The notes beneath the pieces are model-generated. The model was not told the origin of the DNA and searched no databases. It was given only the letters and a program-made list of their open reading frames with translations. A program made the translations under genes and the position numbers. A stretch of DNA of 64,000 nt from an uncultured Eubacteriales bacterium (lineage in GTDB: Bacteria > Bacillota > Clostridia > Lachnospirales > Lachnospiraceae): NCBI GenBank assembly GCA_949292785.1, contig CASFBK010000006.1:124001-188000 (forward strand), given 5' to 3'. Below are positions 20,953-28,665 of the stretch, piece by piece (positions within the stretch are counted from its first letter, which is position 1; each line of letters opens with the position of its first letter).

Positions 20953-22214
20953 GTCATTTTTTAGAATTGCTAAAAATAAATGGGAAGCTGTTACTGCGAA
21001 ATAAAGGATTTTTGTTCTTCCTTTTGATTACGCCCATTGTGTCGGTCATTATTATGAATCTTCATGTGAATCTTTCTTTTTATGAAGAGGAACAGAAAGA
21101 AAGGGAGATACAGGAGATTTCCGGGGAGGATAAGGTTGTCTATTTAAATAACTGGTCTGATTATGCAGTAAAGGTCTATGACGGAGCAGGAACAGAATTG
21201 TCAGAATATGTGCTTGAAAAAATGGCAGACAGCGGCATGTTTTCCATTTATCGCATGGATGCCGGGGATATGACAGAAGCAGAAGTGCAAAAGCAGGCGG
21301 AAAAGGATGCAATGAATGATAGGATGGGAACGATTTTATATGTGAAGCCCGACTTTGATGAAAATGTCATGAAGGGAAACTGGGAAGAGGCGTTCTTGTT
21401 CTATCAGGTATCGGAGGATGAACGGTGGGAGTTGTGGGAAGATTCTTTTTCTGGTGAGCTTTCCTCCATTTATCAGGTAGCTCAGGGAACAGGTGGAACC
21501 AAAGAACAGATCCTGACCATCCTTCAGGGAATACAGGAAAATTTACCACAGCAGGAAATTATTTCTTTGGAAGGAAAAGACAGTGTTACCTTAAGCGCAG
21601 AGCAAAGTTCGAAAAGGGGACTTGCAGGATACGCTTATGCCATTATAACGCTGGGATTTCTGTTCTGTGGGGTATGTATTGCATATACAGTGATTGAAGA
21701 GCGAGAAAATAAAGTGTATACTAGAATCATGCTTTCTAAGGTAGGGCGGTATGAATATCTTATGTCCAAGCTTGTCATGTCGGTACTGATTTCTGTTTTG
21801 CAGACAATGGTTATGGCACTCTGTATGTTCGTGGCAGGAGATACTGACTTTGGGATTTCAAAATCAGACTTTTTGTTGTTTATCTTTTTGCTGGGACTGA
21901 TGTTTTCCCTGTTAAGTATGTGCGCGGGAATTCTGATTGGAGATGTAATGGGAGCTAATTATGCGGTGTTTGCCGTATGGTCTATCTCGGCGCTGCTGGC
22001 GGGACTGTACTTTCCCATCGACACAGCCTCAGGGGCCATAAAGGCGATTTCCTATCTGATGCCTCAGCGCTGGTTCTTAAAGGGTACGGAAATGCTGATG
22101 GTGGGAGATAAATCAGCCTATCCAATGATTGCCTGCGTTACCTGTGCCTATCTGATTGTAATACTAAGTGTAGGTGTGATAGGATTGAAAATGAAAGAGA
22201 GTGACGGAGCGTAG
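20949..22214 (+). CDS. ABC-2 type permease (second of a pair)
   Basis: 421 residues: helix near 20-38 (FLFFLLITPIVSVIIMN), extracytoplasmic domain to about 215, then six helices. Its N-terminus, LELLKINGKLLLRNKG, mirrors the start of the first permease, suggesting an old duplication. The start ATG 20949 overlaps the previous stop (ATGA) and follows AAAGGAGGGG; the earlier ATG at 20898 lies inside the upstream gene. The kinase gene begins 3 nt after its stop, so permeases and signalling genes are one operon. Confidence 0.85.
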   Translation: MSHFLELLKINGKLLLRNKGFLFFLLITPIVSVIIMNLHVNLSFYEEEQKEREIQEISGEDKVVYLNNWSDYAVKVYDGAGTELSEYVLEKMADSGMFSIYRMDAGDMTEAEVQKQAEKDAMNDRMGTILYVKPDFDENVMKGNWEEAFLFYQVSEDERWELWEDSFSGELSSIYQVAQGTGGTKEQILTILQGIQENLPQQEIISLEGKDSVTLSAEQSSKRGLAGYAYAIITLGFLFCGVCIAYTVIEERENKVYTRIMLSKVGRYEYLMSKLVMSVLISVLQTMVMALCMFVAGDTDFGISKSDFLLFIFLLGLMFSLLSMCAGILIGDVMGANYAVFAVWSISALLAGLYFPIDTASGAIKAISYLMPQRWFLKGTEMLMVGDKSAYPMIACVTCAYLIVILSVGVIGLKMKESDGA

Positions 22215-22217
22215 GGA

Positions 22218-23381
22218 ATGATAGAACAGATTCGGGAAAATTATTTTCTGGCAGTGAAAACGCTGCTGGTATTGGCAGGGGAAATATGTCTGCTGGTGAT
22301 AGAGTTCGAACAGGCAGGAGCATCAGGCAGGATGCTCCTGCTCTTGGCATTATTTTTCGGACTTTTTGCGGGAGAAGAGCTGTCAAAGGGCAGAGTGAAA
22401 GCCTGCTTTCTGGCGGCACTGATGATAGCATTTTTGTTCTTATTCTTGTTGTATGGGGAAAACTTTTGGCTATTGGGAATTTTACTGATGTATGAGGTGA
22501 TTTCTTTTGGAAAATCTCTTTTGGAGGACAGATTTTCCAGACATTTCTCTGTACTCTGGTATCTTTTTCCTATGATTTTGGTATGGGAGCCCAAAGAAGG
22601 CAGTCTGTTTTTCCGAATAACGCTGATACTGCTTGTTGGAATCATTTATATCCAGCATGATTTTGTGGTAACTTCTTATCAGAAAGAAGTCAGGGAAAAC
22701 TCTCTGTCCGAGCAATCTCTTAAGAAAAGTATGCATCTTAAGGAACATGCCCTGCGGGAGGAAATGAATCGCGGGCTTCTGGTGGCGGAAAACCAGATGT
22801 TAGAGGAAAAGTCCCGATTATCCCAGACTCTTCATGATAAGCTGGGGCATAGTATTAACGGTTCCGTCTATCAGTTAGAGGCAGTGAAGGTGTTGCTGGA
22901 AAAGGAGCCGGAGACCAGTAAAAAGATGGTGCAGTCAGTCATAGACCAGCTGCGCACCGGAATGGATGAAATCCGCAGTATTCTAAGAAGAGAGCGGCCT
23001 GAAAAATATAAACTGGCAGTTTTACAGCTGCAGCGGTTGTGTGAGGAATGTAAGAGTATGGGGATTGAGGCAGAACTGGTGACCGAAGGAAATCTGTCTG
23101 AGGTGCCGGAAAAATATCTGGAGATTATATTGGACAATGCCTTTGAAGCGGTATCGAATGCACTAAAGTATGCTCATTGCACGAAGATAGACATAAAAAT
23201 CATTGTGATGAGTCAGATAGTGCGATGCAGTATCTCTGATAATGGAATCGGCTGCAGTGAGGTAGTAGACGGTATGGGAATTGCCGGTATGCGGCGGCGC
23301 ATACGCAGTGTCAATGGAATTTTGGACTTTGCAACAGAGGCGGGATTTACCATTAATATGCTGCTGCCGATGAAAGAATAG
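22218..23381 (+). CDS. DesK/NarX-type sensor histidine kinase (LnrJ-like)
   Basis: 387 residues with about five or six N-terminal membrane helices (residues 10-150), no sizeable outside domain, then a HisKA_3 dimerisation domain with phospho-acceptor His206 in SQTLHDKLGHSI and a HATPase domain (EAVSNALKYA, DNGIGC, GMGIAGMRRRI). Kinases of this kind sense membrane state or membrane-active drugs. It sits between the ABC permeases and its LuxR-type regulator, matching the LnrJK plus LnrLMN gene content known from Bacillus linearmycin resistance (gene order differs). Confidence 0.9.
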   Translation: MIEQIRENYFLAVKTLLVLAGEICLLVIEFEQAGASGRMLLLLALFFGLFAGEELSKGRVKACFLAALMIAFLFLFLLYGENFWLLGILLMYEVISFGKSLLEDRFSRHFSVLWYLFPMILVWEPKEGSLFFRITLILLVGIIYIQHDFVVTSYQKEVRENSLSEQSLKKSMHLKEHALREEMNRGLLVAENQMLEEKSRLSQTLHDKLGHSINGSVYQLEAVKVLLEKEPETSKKMVQSVIDQLRTGMDEIRSILRRERPEKYKLAVLQLQRLCEECKSMGIEAELVTEGNLSEVPEKYLEIILDNAFEAVSNALKYAHCTKIDIKIIVMSQIVRCSISDNGIGCSEVVDGMGIAGMRRRIRSVNGILDFATEAGFTINMLLPMKE

Positions 23382-23490
23382 GGGGTACTTGAAAATCTTG
23401 GAGCAGAGGCGACAGTGTAATGAAGCGTGCCTGTTAGATGGTATGATTTTTTAATATATAAAAAAGATGGGAAAGAAACCGGGAGGAAAC

Positions 23491-24207
23491 ATGGAAAAAA
23501 TAAAAGTGATTATTGCGGATGACAGTGATTTTGTACGGGACGGTATGCGCATTATCCTAAGTGTAGACGAGGAATTTGAGGTGCTGGGATGTGCCGCCAA
23601 TGGAAAAGAAGCCATCGAGCTTGGTAAAAATACACCTCCCGACGTTTTTTTGATGGACATTCAGATGCCGGAAATGGACGGGATTGAAGCCACAGAATAT
23701 ATTGTGAAGCATAATCTGGGAAAGGTGCTGATTCTTACTACCTTTGACGATTACAAGCTGGTGCAGCAGGCATTAAAATGCGGCGCTAAGGGGTATCTCA
23801 TTAAGAACCATACCCCGGAGCATTTAAAACAGATGATAAAGTCTGTCTATCATGGCACGGCGGTGATGGAAGAGGGATTTTTAGAAAATCTGGCGCTAGA
23901 TGCCGGACGGCAGGAAAGAGAGCAGCAAGATGCAGAAAACACCGGGGCAGCAGGTGATGGACAGCGGGCGAAAGGATGGCAGGAAGGAAGCCAACAGGCG
24001 GCAGGATTTTGTGAGGAGGGCTATACGGCGCGAGAACTGGATATTGTCCGTGCGGTGTCGGAAGGCTTGTCTAACAGGGAAATTGCGGCAAAATTGTTTT
24101 TAAGTGAGGGAACGGTGAAGAATTATATTACTGCGATTTTGGCAAAGGAGAATCTTTCCCATCGGACTGCGCTGGCGGTGTATTATCTGACGGGGAAGAA
24201 GGCGTAA
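23491..24207 (+). CDS. NarL/FixJ-type response regulator (LnrK-like)
   Basis: 238 residues: receiver with Asp10-Asp11 and phospho-acceptor Asp56 (FLMDIQMPEMDG), and a LuxR helix-turn-helix at the C-terminus (YTARELDIVRAVSEGLSNRE, then LSEGTVKNYI). The two are joined by an unusually long linker (about residues 140-180) rich in Gln, Gly, Glu and Ala. Start is ATG 23491 after GGGAGG; an ATG at 23467 in frame is unsupported. Cognate to the kinase at 22218 and probably the activator of the upstream ABC genes. Confidence 0.9.
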   Translation: MEKIKVIIADDSDFVRDGMRIILSVDEEFEVLGCAANGKEAIELGKNTPPDVFLMDIQMPEMDGIEATEYIVKHNLGKVLILTTFDDYKLVQQALKCGAKGYLIKNHTPEHLKQMIKSVYHGTAVMEEGFLENLALDAGRQEREQQDAENTGAAGDGQRAKGWQEGSQQAAGFCEEGYTARELDIVRAVSEGLSNREIAAKLFLSEGTVKNYITAILAKENLSHRTALAVYYLTGKKA

Positions 24208-24265
24208 AAGAGAAAAATCGTAATTACGAAAAGTATCTTTCATCCACTGATAAATTTCTCTTCCT

Positions 24266-24364
24266 CTATTTTTTTGCTGCAAAACCATATTTTCTTACAT
24301 ATGGAATTTCAGAGGTTGTGTGCAATTTATCCAAATTTTTTAGTAATTCATTGTCTGTATTCAT
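24266..24364 (-). CDS. Small ORF, 32 aa, possibly a truncated DUF3781-like protein
   Basis: Reading on the minus strand, AGGGAG lies nine bases before ATG 24364-24362, followed by MNTDNELLKNLDKLHTTSEI and a stop at 24266-24268. The LLKNLDKLHTT stretch reminds me of the start of DUF3781-type small proteins, which are longer; if so this copy is truncated. It lies 30 bp downstream of the VOC gene and may share its transcript. Identification is weak and from memory only. Confidence 0.35.
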   Translation of the reverse strand: MNTDNELLKNLDKLHTTSEIPYVRKYGFAAKK

Positions 24365-24394
24365 TTTACAAATCTCCCTTTGGAAAATCCCGAT

Positions 24395-24859
24395 TTAGCT
24401 GTTCAGTAGTCTTGCTAAGTCCGCAATGGAAACATCCATTTTTGCAGATATTTCTTCCATAGTCATACCAGAAATGAGAAAACGATTTACAACCATTTTC
24501 ATATCCTCGCCAACTTCTATGATATGACCGTCTAAATCATAAAATCGAATGACACGTTGCCCCCAACTATGTTCAATCATATCTCCCAGACACTCAATAT
24601 TAGGGTATTTTTTCAGTTTATCTAAAAAACTATCAAAGTCCTGTTCTTCAAAACATATTTCTATATTATTAGATTTATTTAATATGCAATCCTTGGATAT
24701 GCCAACAAGCCAATCAAAATCCTGCTGCAATGCTAAACCACAAGTAAAAGCTATGTTTCTTCCGTAATCTTGAAATACTTCTAATCCGAATAAATCTTCA
24801 TAAAATTTTCTTGCCGCGTTAATGTCGGCTACTGATATAACTGTACAAGAATATTTCAT
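24395..24859 (-). CDS. VOC/glyoxalase-fold protein with C-terminal helical tail
   Basis: 154 residues with one vicinal-oxygen-chelate module repeated once: SVADINAARKFYEDLFGL (residues 9-26) and the second half ending in VIRFYDLDGHIIEVGED (about 102-118), where the Glu of the last strand is the usual metal ligand. After it comes a 35-residue tail resembling a helix-turn-helix (GMTMEEISAKMDVSIADLA). Members range from glyoxalases to drug-resistance and regulatory proteins; the substrate is unknown. Ribosome binding site AAGGAGC is just upstream. Lower GC than its neighbours suggests acquisition. Confidence 0.75.
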   Translation of the reverse strand: MKYSCTVISVADINAARKFYEDLFGLEVFQDYGRNIAFTCGLALQQDFDWLVGISKDCILNKSNNIEICFEEQDFDSFLDKLKKYPNIECLGDMIEHSWGQRVIRFYDLDGHIIEVGEDMKMVVNRFLISGMTMEEISAKMDVSIADLARLLNS

Positions 24860-25064
24860 GTTAAAGCTCCTTTTTAAATCCCGATTTGCAACTCTGTTGT
24901 TGGGATAAAGTATAGCATAAGGTTGTGAATAAGTCTATTCGTTTTAGCCTGGCGGCGTTATTTTCTCTGCAAAACTCCGAGCCTTTCCCCGAACAGCGCA
25001 AGCCTTTTTTATATCAATTTTACAATGGGATATGTAATATGGTATTTCTGGTAAAAAATTTCAA

Positions 25065-25093
25065 TAGACAAACATATGTTCTATAACTATAAT
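25065..25093 (+). promoter_or_regulatory. Promoter with LexA/SOS box for the Y-family polymerase
   Basis: TAGACA (25065-25070), 17-bp spacer, TATAAT (25088-25093). The spacer holds CAAACATATGTTCT (25069-25082), 12 of 14 matches to the Gram-positive LexA box CGAACRNRYGTTYC. This points to DNA-damage control of the polymerase gene. The rest of 24860-25064 shows only a GC-richer patch near 24950-25005 with no recognisable gene. Confidence 0.6.
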
Positions 25094-25160
25094 ATTATTG
25101 TAAAAAGCAATAATAAGAAAAGTAATAAGAAGAAAAGCAGGAATAGAGGTGTTTTTCAAG

Positions 25161-26426
25161 ATGAAAGAAAGAACATATCTGTGTATAGATTTAAAGTCCT
25201 TCTATGCTTCTGTAGAATGTGTAAAACGTGGACTGGACCCGCTGACCACCAATCTGGCAGTGGCAGACCCGGAGCGGAGTGAGAAGACCATATGTCTTGC
25301 CATTTCTCCCTCCATGAAGGCACTTGGAATAAAGAACCGGTGCCGAGTATTTCAGATACCGAAGGGTGTGAAATATATCAAGGCGGTTCCACGGATGAAG
25401 CTCTATATTGAGTATTCGGCTGATATCTATGAAATTTATCTGAAATATATCGCCAAAGAAGATATTCACGTTTATTCTATAGACGAAGCATTTCTGGATG
25501 TAACAGATTATCTTTCTATGTACCGGATTTCTGCAAGGGAGCTGGCAGTGCGGATTATGACGGATATCAAGGAAAATACAGGGATTACGGCAACGGCAGG
25601 CATCGGGACAAATCTCTATCTTGCCAAGGTTGCACTGGATATTACCGCAAAGCATGTGAAGGATAATGTGGGCTATCTGGATGAGGAATTGTATCAGAAG
25701 ACGCTGTGGAATCACAGACCGCTTACTGATTTTTGGAGAGTGGGGGCAGGGACCGTAAAGAGATTGAGCAGCATGGGGATTATGACAATGGGTGAGGTTG
25801 CTCATGCTCAGGAAGAGGTGCTTTACCGGATGTTCGGCATTGATGCGGAGCTTTTGATTGACCATGCCTGGGGCAGGGAAAGCACTACCATGGCAGATAT
25901 CAAGTCATACAAGCCCAAAAGCAGTTCCCTTTCAAGTGGTCAGGTGCTTTCCAGAGACTATAGCTTTGAAGAATGCAGGCTGATTGTAAAGGAAATGACA
26001 GATGCCCTTTGTCTGGAGCTGGCAGATAAGGGATTTGTTACCCAGTCTATAAGTCTGATGATTGGATATTCTAATGAACTGGGGTTAAAGCCTGTAAGTG
26101 GAACCACATCTATGACAGTGTCCACCAGCTCTTACCGTGTTATGATACCCTATGTGCTGGAACTGTATGAGCGCATTGTGGATAAGAAAAATCCAATCCG
26201 TCGCCTGAGTGTGAGCTGTAACAGTATTACGGATGAAGCCTATGAACAGTATGACCTTTTTACGGATTTTGCAGAAATGGAAAGGGACAGGAAGCTGCAG
26301 AAGGCAGCCCTTGAGATTAAGAAAAAATATGGGAGAAATGCCCTTGTCCGCGGGATGGATTTACAGGAAGCAGGAACTACTATAGAGCGTAACCGGCAGA
26401 TAGGAGGACATAAAAGTGGCGAATAA
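25161..26426 (+). CDS. Y-family DNA polymerase, UvrX/UmuC type
   Basis: 421-residue translesion polymerase. Catalytic acidic residues are in LCIDLKSFYASVEC (residues 7-20) and YSIDEAFLDVT (about 103-113); ATAGIGTNLYLAK and the little-finger region follow. It belongs to the UvrX/YqjW branch rather than housekeeping DinB: the partner YolD-like gene overlaps its end, and a SOS box lies upstream. Start is ATG 25161 (MKERTYLCID) with GAGG 12 bases before; the GTG at 25149 is too close to it. Such genes are common on the chromosome and mobile elements of Firmicutes. Confidence 0.9.
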   Translation: MKERTYLCIDLKSFYASVECVKRGLDPLTTNLAVADPERSEKTICLAISPSMKALGIKNRCRVFQIPKGVKYIKAVPRMKLYIEYSADIYEIYLKYIAKEDIHVYSIDEAFLDVTDYLSMYRISARELAVRIMTDIKENTGITATAGIGTNLYLAKVALDITAKHVKDNVGYLDEELYQKTLWNHRPLTDFWRVGAGTVKRLSSMGIMTMGEVAHAQEEVLYRMFGIDAELLIDHAWGRESTTMADIKSYKPKSSSLSSGQVLSRDYSFEECRLIVKEMTDALCLELADKGFVTQSISLMIGYSNELGLKPVSGTTSMTVSTSSYRVMIPYVLELYERIVDKKNPIRRLSVSCNSITDEAYEQYDLFTDFAEMERDRKLQKAALEIKKKYGRNALVRGMDLQEAGTTIERNRQIGGHKSGE

Positions 26427-26739
26427 TCGTGTGAAAATGGATAGGGCAGACCGGGCGAAGCAGTTTATGCCTTTTGATGCCTTGAAAGGATTTCGGGAAG
26501 CGTTGGAAGAAAAGGAGCGTATTGTTGTGCCGAAGAGGGAGCTGTCGGAGGAGCAGAAGGAAGAACTTGATTTCAAGCTGCGGCAGGTGAGGAAGAAGGA
26601 TGTTGTTACGGTGGAGTATTTTCATGATGGGGAATATGTGCAGGTTACGGGGATGGTGTCGGGGATTGATGAAATTGGCAGGGTGATTAAGATTGTGAAT
26701 ACCAGGATTGAGATGGGGGATGTTGTGGATTTGACATAA
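26416..26739 (+). CDS. YolD-like protein
   Basis: 107 residues, starts with GTG 26416, overlapping the polymerase gene by 11 nt. DRADRAKQFMPFDALKGF (about 10-27) followed by a charged helix and a small beta domain (VEYFHDGEYVQVTGMVSGID) is the YolD-like pattern. YolD proteins are encoded next to UvrX-type polymerases in Firmicutes and are thought to be functional partners, analogous to UmuD; their mode of action is not settled. Confidence 0.8.
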   Translation: MANNRVKMDRADRAKQFMPFDALKGFREALEEKERIVVPKRELSEEQKEELDFKLRQVRKKDVVTVEYFHDGEYVQVTGMVSGIDEIGRVIKIVNTRIEMGDVVDLT

Positions 26740-26778
26740 TGTATTATTTGTATTACAATATATAATACAAATAATACA
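26731..26778 (+). promoter_or_regulatory. Promoter with perfect 16-bp inverted repeat, operator of the GntR gene
   Basis: TTGACA (26731-26736), 17-bp spacer, TACAAT (26754-26759). Arms TGTATTATTTGTATTA (26740-26755) and its exact complement (26763-26778) leave a 7-base centre that covers the -10. Ideal for a dimeric YtrA-type GntR repressor controlling itself. It also begins inside the last codons of the yolD-like gene, so it could act as that gene's terminator-like end. Confidence 0.75.
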
Positions 26779-26801
26779 AACAACAAAAATGAGGTGATGC
26801 C

Positions 26802-27176
26802 ATGATTATGAAGCTGGACTTTGCCAGCAGCGTTCCTATTTACCAACAGGTTCGGGACCAGATAGTACAGGCAATAGCAAACGGAACATTTTTCGTTGGA
26901 GACAGACTTCCTACCATACGTGCACTGGCGCAGGAAACGGGAATCAACACTATGACAGTGAACAAGGCATACCAGTTATTAAAGCAGGAAGGCTACATTA
27001 TTACAGACCGGCGAAACGGAGCAGTTGTGGCATACAGGAATCCAAAACAAAAGAAAGTACCGAAAAAGGTAAAAGAAGAACTGGAACTGTTAATAGCCGA
27101 AGCAAAGCTTGACGGCATAGAAGAAGGGGAATTTTTGGACTTATGTCAAAAGCTGTATAGGAGGGAGAAATTATGA
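26802..27176 (+). CDS. GntR-family regulator, YtrA type
   Basis: 124 residues: winged helix-turn-helix (SVPIYQQVRDQIVQAIANG, LPTIRALAQETGINTMTVNKAY, EGYIITDRRNGAVV) plus a short C-terminal dimerisation helix and no effector domain, which defines the YtrA subgroup. These usually repress an operon with a transporter or membrane protein behind them. Here the partner is the membrane protein whose start overlaps its stop by 4 nt. GAGGTGA precedes the start; the inverted repeat upstream should be its operator. Confidence 0.9.
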   Translation: MIMKLDFASSVPIYQQVRDQIVQAIANGTFFVGDRLPTIRALAQETGINTMTVNKAYQLLKQEGYIITDRRNGAVVAYRNPKQKKVPKKVKEELELLIAEAKLDGIEEGEFLDLCQKLYRREKL

Positions 27177-28579
27177 TAGTAAAAATTATATTATGTGTTT
27201 GCGTATGGCCGTTATTACCAATTATGTATGTTATTCTTGCCGGAATGGGAAAGGAACAGAAGTCTACACTGTTTGGTATTACCTTATGGCAGGATGCCAT
27301 GAAAGAGAAACGTGTGCAGGAACTTATAAAGGATTATAAAAAGCAGTTAAAGAGAATGACACTTTTTCTCTTTTTGGTACAGTTTCTGACCTTGCTGCCG
27401 CCTTTTTTTTCTATTGCAATGATAATATGGATGATTTGGCTGTTTGCTGCGATTGCAGTGCCCTTTCTTCCTTATATCAAAGCGAATAAGAAAATGAGGG
27501 AATATAAGGCAGAATATCAGAGTGAGCACAATGAGAACCCAAGGAATAGTACCTATGTAGACCTGACGGCAGCTATGGAGGAAAAACCAAAGTATTTTTG
27601 GAAATCTACCTTAATTGCATGTATCGCGGGATTTATTCCGGCAGTTCTGGCGGTGATTCTGGATAAAACAATAAAATCTCCGGCAGTACCGGAACTTTGG
27701 GTGACAGAAGTGGTATTGTTAAGCATGGCGTTAGTAGGAGTATGCTGTTTGTGGGCAGTGTGTTGTTATAACCGTCAGTCAGTAACCGCTTATACGACAG
27801 AAAGTGCGGTAAATATTCAGTTTTCAAGGGTGAAAAAATATCAATGGTGCAGATGTTTTTGTATACTTACATGGCTTAGTGTCATGTTTAACTGCTTGAT
27901 ACTGGCAGGCTTTTATTTGGACAGTGCGTATATGACAGGATTTTTGATTATCGTATGCATCTTGTATTGTGTCATTCCTATGGTATTGGTGGGAATAAGC
28001 TGCTATGTTATCCAAAAACAGAAGGAGAAGCTCCTTAAAGGCAGAGAACTGCTTTTATCTGAAGATGATGAAAACTGGATTTGGGGCATGTTTTACTATA
28101 ATAAAAATGACAGCCGCTTCTGTGTAGATAAAAAGGTGGGAATTGGTGTTACCACCAATATGGCAAAGCCGGCGGCTATGATTTCAACGATTGCTGTTCT
28201 TGCCGTTACCGTTGTGATTTGCATAGGTGCAAGCGTATTTTGTGCAGTAGAAGAATTTACACCGGTAAAGTTGGAATATGAAAATCAGCAGATTACGGCA
28301 ATTCACTGGAAAGAAGAATACCAGATTAATAAAAATGCCATAAAGTCTGTAACCTTATTAGAAGAGCTTCCCTCTTTGTCAAGAACCAATGGAACAGGAA
28401 TGGATACTGTATACAAGGGGAATTTTTTTAGCAGAGAGTATGACAGAAGATTCAAGGTATGTTTAAATCCCCAGGAAGAACCGGTGCTAATGATAGAGAC
28501 CATGGACGGAAACTGGTATTTGCTGGGAGACAGTGATTCAGAGAAAACAGAAGAAATTTATGAAGAATTGACCAGGTAA
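27173..28579 (+). CDS. Multi-spanning membrane protein with DUF5808-like segment
   Basis: 468 residues. Helices near 3-23, 62-100 (two), 140-160, 178-200, 230-280 (two or three) and 340-360. Between the last helices lies ENWIWGMFYYNKNDSRFCV with GIGVTTNMAKP (about 302-332), resembling the DUF5808 motif of membrane proteins paired with YtrA-type regulators. The last 110 residues form a soluble beta-rich domain similar in pattern to bacterial PH-like domains. Function unknown; co-transcribed with and presumably repressed by the GntR protein. Envelope stress response is a guess from family context. Confidence 0.75.
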   Translation: MIVKIILCVCVWPLLPIMYVILAGMGKEQKSTLFGITLWQDAMKEKRVQELIKDYKKQLKRMTLFLFLVQFLTLLPPFFSIAMIIWMIWLFAAIAVPFLPYIKANKKMREYKAEYQSEHNENPRNSTYVDLTAAMEEKPKYFWKSTLIACIAGFIPAVLAVILDKTIKSPAVPELWVTEVVLLSMALVGVCCLWAVCCYNRQSVTAYTTESAVNIQFSRVKKYQWCRCFCILTWLSVMFNCLILAGFYLDSAYMTGFLIIVCILYCVIPMVLVGISCYVIQKQKEKLLKGRELLLSEDDENWIWGMFYYNKNDSRFCVDKKVGIGVTTNMAKPAAMISTIAVLAVTVVICIGASVFCAVEEFTPVKLEYENQQITAIHWKEEYQINKNAIKSVTLLEELPSLSRTNGTGMDTVYKGNFFSREYDRRFKVCLNPQEEPVLMIETMDGNWYLLGDSDSEKTEEIYEELTR

Positions 28580-28589
28580 ATGATATAGG

Positions 28590-28656
28590 ACAGCCAGCCC
28601 TTCATATATATTATAATCAGGTGATTGCAATATATATGAAAGGCTGGCTGTTGTTT
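28590..28656 (+). terminator. Very long hairpin: terminator of the GntR operon, next to the deacetylase start
   Basis: 23-bp arms (28590-28612 and 28629-28651, one mismatch), 16-base loop, then TGTTTT. The next gene's ATG at 28658 follows at once. The loop contains AGGTGA (28619-28624), a possible ribosome binding site. Confidence 0.7.
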
Positions 28657-28665
28657 TATGAATAG
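28636..28665 (+). CDS. Possible 9-codon leader peptide overlapping the deacetylase start
   Basis: ATG 28636, then MKGWLLFYE and TAG 28663-28665. AGGTGA at 28619-28624, 11 bases upstream, is the only nearby ribosome binding site, and the stop overlaps the deacetylase start region. It could deliver ribosomes to the next gene by coupling. Speculative. Confidence 0.25.
   Translation: MKGWLLFYE

Noticed and set aside
24950-25005. GC-rich patch in an AT-rich gap before the polymerase gene
   Set aside because: No hairpin with a T-run, no ORF and no second copy found in the window; nothing to support a named element.
25191-25865. 224-codon minus-strand frame opposite the Y-family polymerase
   Set aside because: Antisense shadow rich in His, Ile and Cys codons generated by the coding strand; no ribosome binding site.
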